This document shows positions 61,425-64,000 of a stretch of 64,000 nt of DNA, piece by piece. A model generated the notes under the pieces. It was not told where the DNA came from. It ran no database searches and was given only the letters and a program-made list of their open reading frames with translations. The first letter of the stretch is position 1, and each line of letters starts with the position of its first letter. Source of the DNA: Plazaster borealis (taxonomy: Eukaryota > Echinodermata > Asteroidea > Forcipulatida > Labidiasteridae); the NCBI GenBank assembly GCA_021014325.1, contig JAJGQC010000408.1, forward strand, positions 93,287 through 157,286, read 5' to 3'. A program made the position numbers and the translations under genes.

Positions 61425-62544
61425 ACCCGTAACATTTCTGTATCCGAATGCCACTTTTTCATTAATATTTGATAAATAAAATAGCATCTATCTATACTAT
61501 AAAACCGTAACATGCCCCCATGTTACATTACAAACGCACCACCGAAACAAGTGACGAAGCCAGCCTAACAAGAATGCTCACGGCGCTTCGTAGAGATACA
61601 ATTTAAAAAGGTAATTTAAAGACAATTTACAAAATTACAAATGTACAGAAAAGGAGTGGCCAAACAATTTTAGGCACATTAAAATGTAGTTGTTTTATCA
61701 CATGAACCAAAAACAGGATTACCAAAAAATACCTTCAAGTAATCAATAATTTCTAAATCAACAATAAAATTGTAAAAATCACTGCAGTCTGCAAAACACC
61801 CCATAAAACCTGGATCACCCAGTAGCAGAAGGAAAAATATTTAACAAAAAGAAGACAAAAAGGCAATATAAAAACCCAAACAGAAAAACAGAAAACGCGA
61901 CACCACTCCTCTCCACGAACAAAGTAAAAGATTGTGTAAACTCACATCCTGAATAACTTAAAGCAAAAAAGGAAAACCTGTAAGGTTTTTTATTTCGTTA
62001 TTTTGAAAACAGGCGAGTCTTCAAAAACGTTTTCGTATTTATTTATTCATTATTTTTTTTTTTTGGGGGGGATCATTATCAATTTTACTATTTATTGTCT
62101 GTTCATTAATTCCTTTTTTTGTGTTGACTATGTTCACATCAACTTTACTTCATAAAAAGAATCCCATAATGCGATTATATTATTTAAACAACAACACATA
62201 ATTCTGCTTCATTAAAGAGGAAGGGAAATTGCCAATACAATTTTGTGATGTACTCATTTTCCAATAGATAGAGTCCTCATGTGAGTGGGGGAAAAAAGTC
62301 TCTAACTCACGTTAACATTGTGTAAATTGCCATTGCATTCGATACCCTCCCAGTGAAACAAATTTACAACATCTAAAATATCTGATGACATCATTCTAAG
62401 AAAAATGGGTCTCTACATTTTTTTTACGGGGATGATTGGTTCATTCCGGACTCTGTTAATAGAAAGGTACTTCAACAAAACGAGAATTGTGTGTTATATA
62501 TAGTTTTTGCAAAACTATTGAGTACTATACCGATGTTAGTTATA

Positions 62545-62697
62545 TAAATAGTTGGCTCAATCCGATGTCTAATATGTGACTTCTTCTAATGGCAGACAGT
62601 GTCATATACATTCGAAGTGTTTCACTTTTATCAATTTGCCTAACCTTTCTTTTGGCAAGAGCAACTTGTTCAGCTATAGCGCAGCAATACAGCCCAC
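62545..62697 (-). pseudogene. Ulp1/SENP-like protease remnant, unit 4 (active site deleted)
   Basis: Only the C-terminal tail after the Cys codon remains. A deletion at about 62697 joins AGCCCAC to GGCGGATCC inside the hAT left terminus. It removes the Cys, the frame-shifted middle, the GCGAC duplication and the first bases of the hAT element. Confidence 0.5.
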
Positions 62698-63935
62698 GGC
62701 GGATCCAAGATTTTCCAAACGGGGGGGGGGGGGGGGGGATTTACCAAGCAGCAAATAGTGAATGCAATTTGTGGCGCCTGAGAGCGCGTAACGCGAAGCC
62801 CTAAGGCATGGGTTCCGGGCCCGCTGAAATGCTCCGAAACATTTCTGATTGATGCTTTGTGGTCTCATGCAATATCTGACCACTTTAACCAATTTTGTTT
62901 TAGCAAGATCATTTAAACATCATTTTCGAGTAGGGAGTCATTAAATCAGCCATCCTGAGTTATAAATTCAAAATGCAGGCTACAATTTATTAGTATTTAT
63001 TCGGGGACACAAAAGTGTTGGTGAGGAGAATCCTTCTGCCATGGTGAGCCAACGATATGAAAGTGCAATTATTTTCAATATAATTAACCAAAAACAGAGA
63101 AACAGACACACTTTTTAAGCAATTCAGATCAATATCAATCTTCTAAATTTACTGGAATTGTTTCTGTAACATTGATGGGTGGGCCCAGGGGTTAAGCCTC
63201 GATGGGGGTCCAGGGGGCGAATCCCCCGGAAGCTCTGAGCTTTTGGCTTTTTGAGGGGTGAAAAATAAAGGCTCTGTGTGCCTAAACAGAGAAATAGACA
63301 CACTTTTTAAGCACTTCTGATCCATTTCACGCTTCTAAATTGACTGGAAGATTTTCCTGTAACATCGATGATGGGTTCCAGGGGTGAAGCCCTGATGGGG
63401 GTCCAGGGGGCGAAGCCCCCTCAAGCTCTGAGCTTTTGGCTTTTTTAGGGGTGAAAAATAAAGCCTCTGTGTGCCTAAAACAGAGAATTTCTAAATTTAC
63501 TGGGAAATTTTCATGTAACATCGATGGTGGGTTCCAGGGGTGAAGCCCTGATTGGGGTCCAGGGGGCGAAGCCCCCGGAAGCTGAGCTTTTGGCCTTTTG
63601 AGGGGTGAAAATCAAGCCTCTGTGTGCCTAAAACAGAGAAATAGACACACTTTACACTTTTGATCCATATCAATCTCCTAATTTTACTCAAAGCAAAATG
63701 TAATACCACAAATCTCATGTTTTGATCTAGTTGATGCATTATCTGGTTTCATGCATATTCATTAAAAACATAGTGGGTAAGATCGTTTCTCAATTTCAAG
63801 CTTACTGTCGTATTATCTTGGACAGGCAGTACTAAAATAAAAATAAAAATATAAAAATATTTTTTTTTTTTTTTTTTTTTTTTTGCTGACGGAAAGGGGG
63901 GCGTACGCCCCCACGCCCCCCTGTATCCGCCCCTG
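62698..63935. mobile_element. hAT-like element, unit 4, left terminus lost
   Basis: Begins at GGCGGATCC without its CAGGG tip. It has a long G-run (62720-62738), three internal tandem repeats, and an intact right end TGTATCCGCCCCTG followed by GCGAC (63936-63940). A T-run near 63860-63885 is longer than in other copies. Confidence 0.75.
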
Positions 63936-64000
63936 GCGACAGTGAATCGTAACAGCATATAGATTTTGTTATCTTATCGATGAGAGTTTCTAAGAAGAGG
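63936..64000 (-). pseudogene. Ulp1/SENP-like protease remnant, N-terminal part, unit 4 (cut by window)
   Basis: The first 65 bp correspond to the YDSM end. A short deletion between ATGA repeats near 63982 removes CTTAAAAAAA-type sequence present in the other units. The window ends inside the module. Confidence 0.4.

Larger units (their letters stand above)
47703..64000 (+). repeat. Composite tandem unit 4 (incomplete, enlarged)
   Basis: a-c leader 47703-51343, one d-h block 51344-62814, then hAT element and protease 5' remnant to the window edge. Relative to unit 3 it has gained an 870-bp TTAA insertion, about 2 kb of extra satellite and a 2974-bp foldback insertion. It has lost the protease active-site region. 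Confidence 0.9.

Overview
The window is non-coding, repeat-dominated eukaryotic nuclear DNA. It has no operons, no rRNA, and no long conserved open reading frame. The mobile-element types (a hAT-like non-autonomous element with a CAGGGGCGGATCC terminus, TTAA-target MITEs, a tRNA-derived SINE and a foldback transposon with tandem-repeat arms resembling the sea-urchin TU type) suggest a marine invertebrate, perhaps an echinoderm. That is an inference from element style only, and the species is not identified.

The main organisation is a tandem array of one very large composite unit. I label its modules: a-c (leader, with a LINE reverse-transcriptase tail), d (SINE), e, f (head-to-tail ~190-211 bp satellite monomers), g, h (3' part of a decayed Ulp1/SENP-like protease on the minus strand), i (hAT-like element inserted in that protease), j (5' part of the protease remnant) and k (the same satellite monomers in reverse orientation, carrying a TTAA MITE). 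Units begin at 2198, 18964, 35935 and 47703. Units 1 and 2 are 16.8 and 17.0 kb because modules d-h (about 5.6 kb) are tandemly duplicated inside them, with the same junction. Unit 3 is 11.8 kb with a single d-h block. Unit 4 also has a single d-h block, but it is enlarged by an expanded satellite array, an 870-bp piggyBac-like insertion (52566-53435) and a 2974-bp foldback transposon (57956-60929). Both insertions have target-site duplications and intact empty sites in the sister units. Positions 1-1864 are the satellite array of a preceding unit, joined by a deletion to the end of its k module.

I find no gene that I would call functional. The recognisable coding remnants are a reverse-transcriptase C-terminus (four copies) and an Ulp1-like cysteine-protease remnant (six copies, four still split by the hAT element). 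The remaining small open frames have no recognisable family and mostly do not survive comparison between copies. One exception needs checking: a 74-codon frame antisense to the protease remnant, identical in protein sequence in five copies. The interest of the window lies in its architecture: nested tandem duplication, mosaic exchange between units, dated insertions with empty sites, and a foldback element built from arrays of perfect palindromes.
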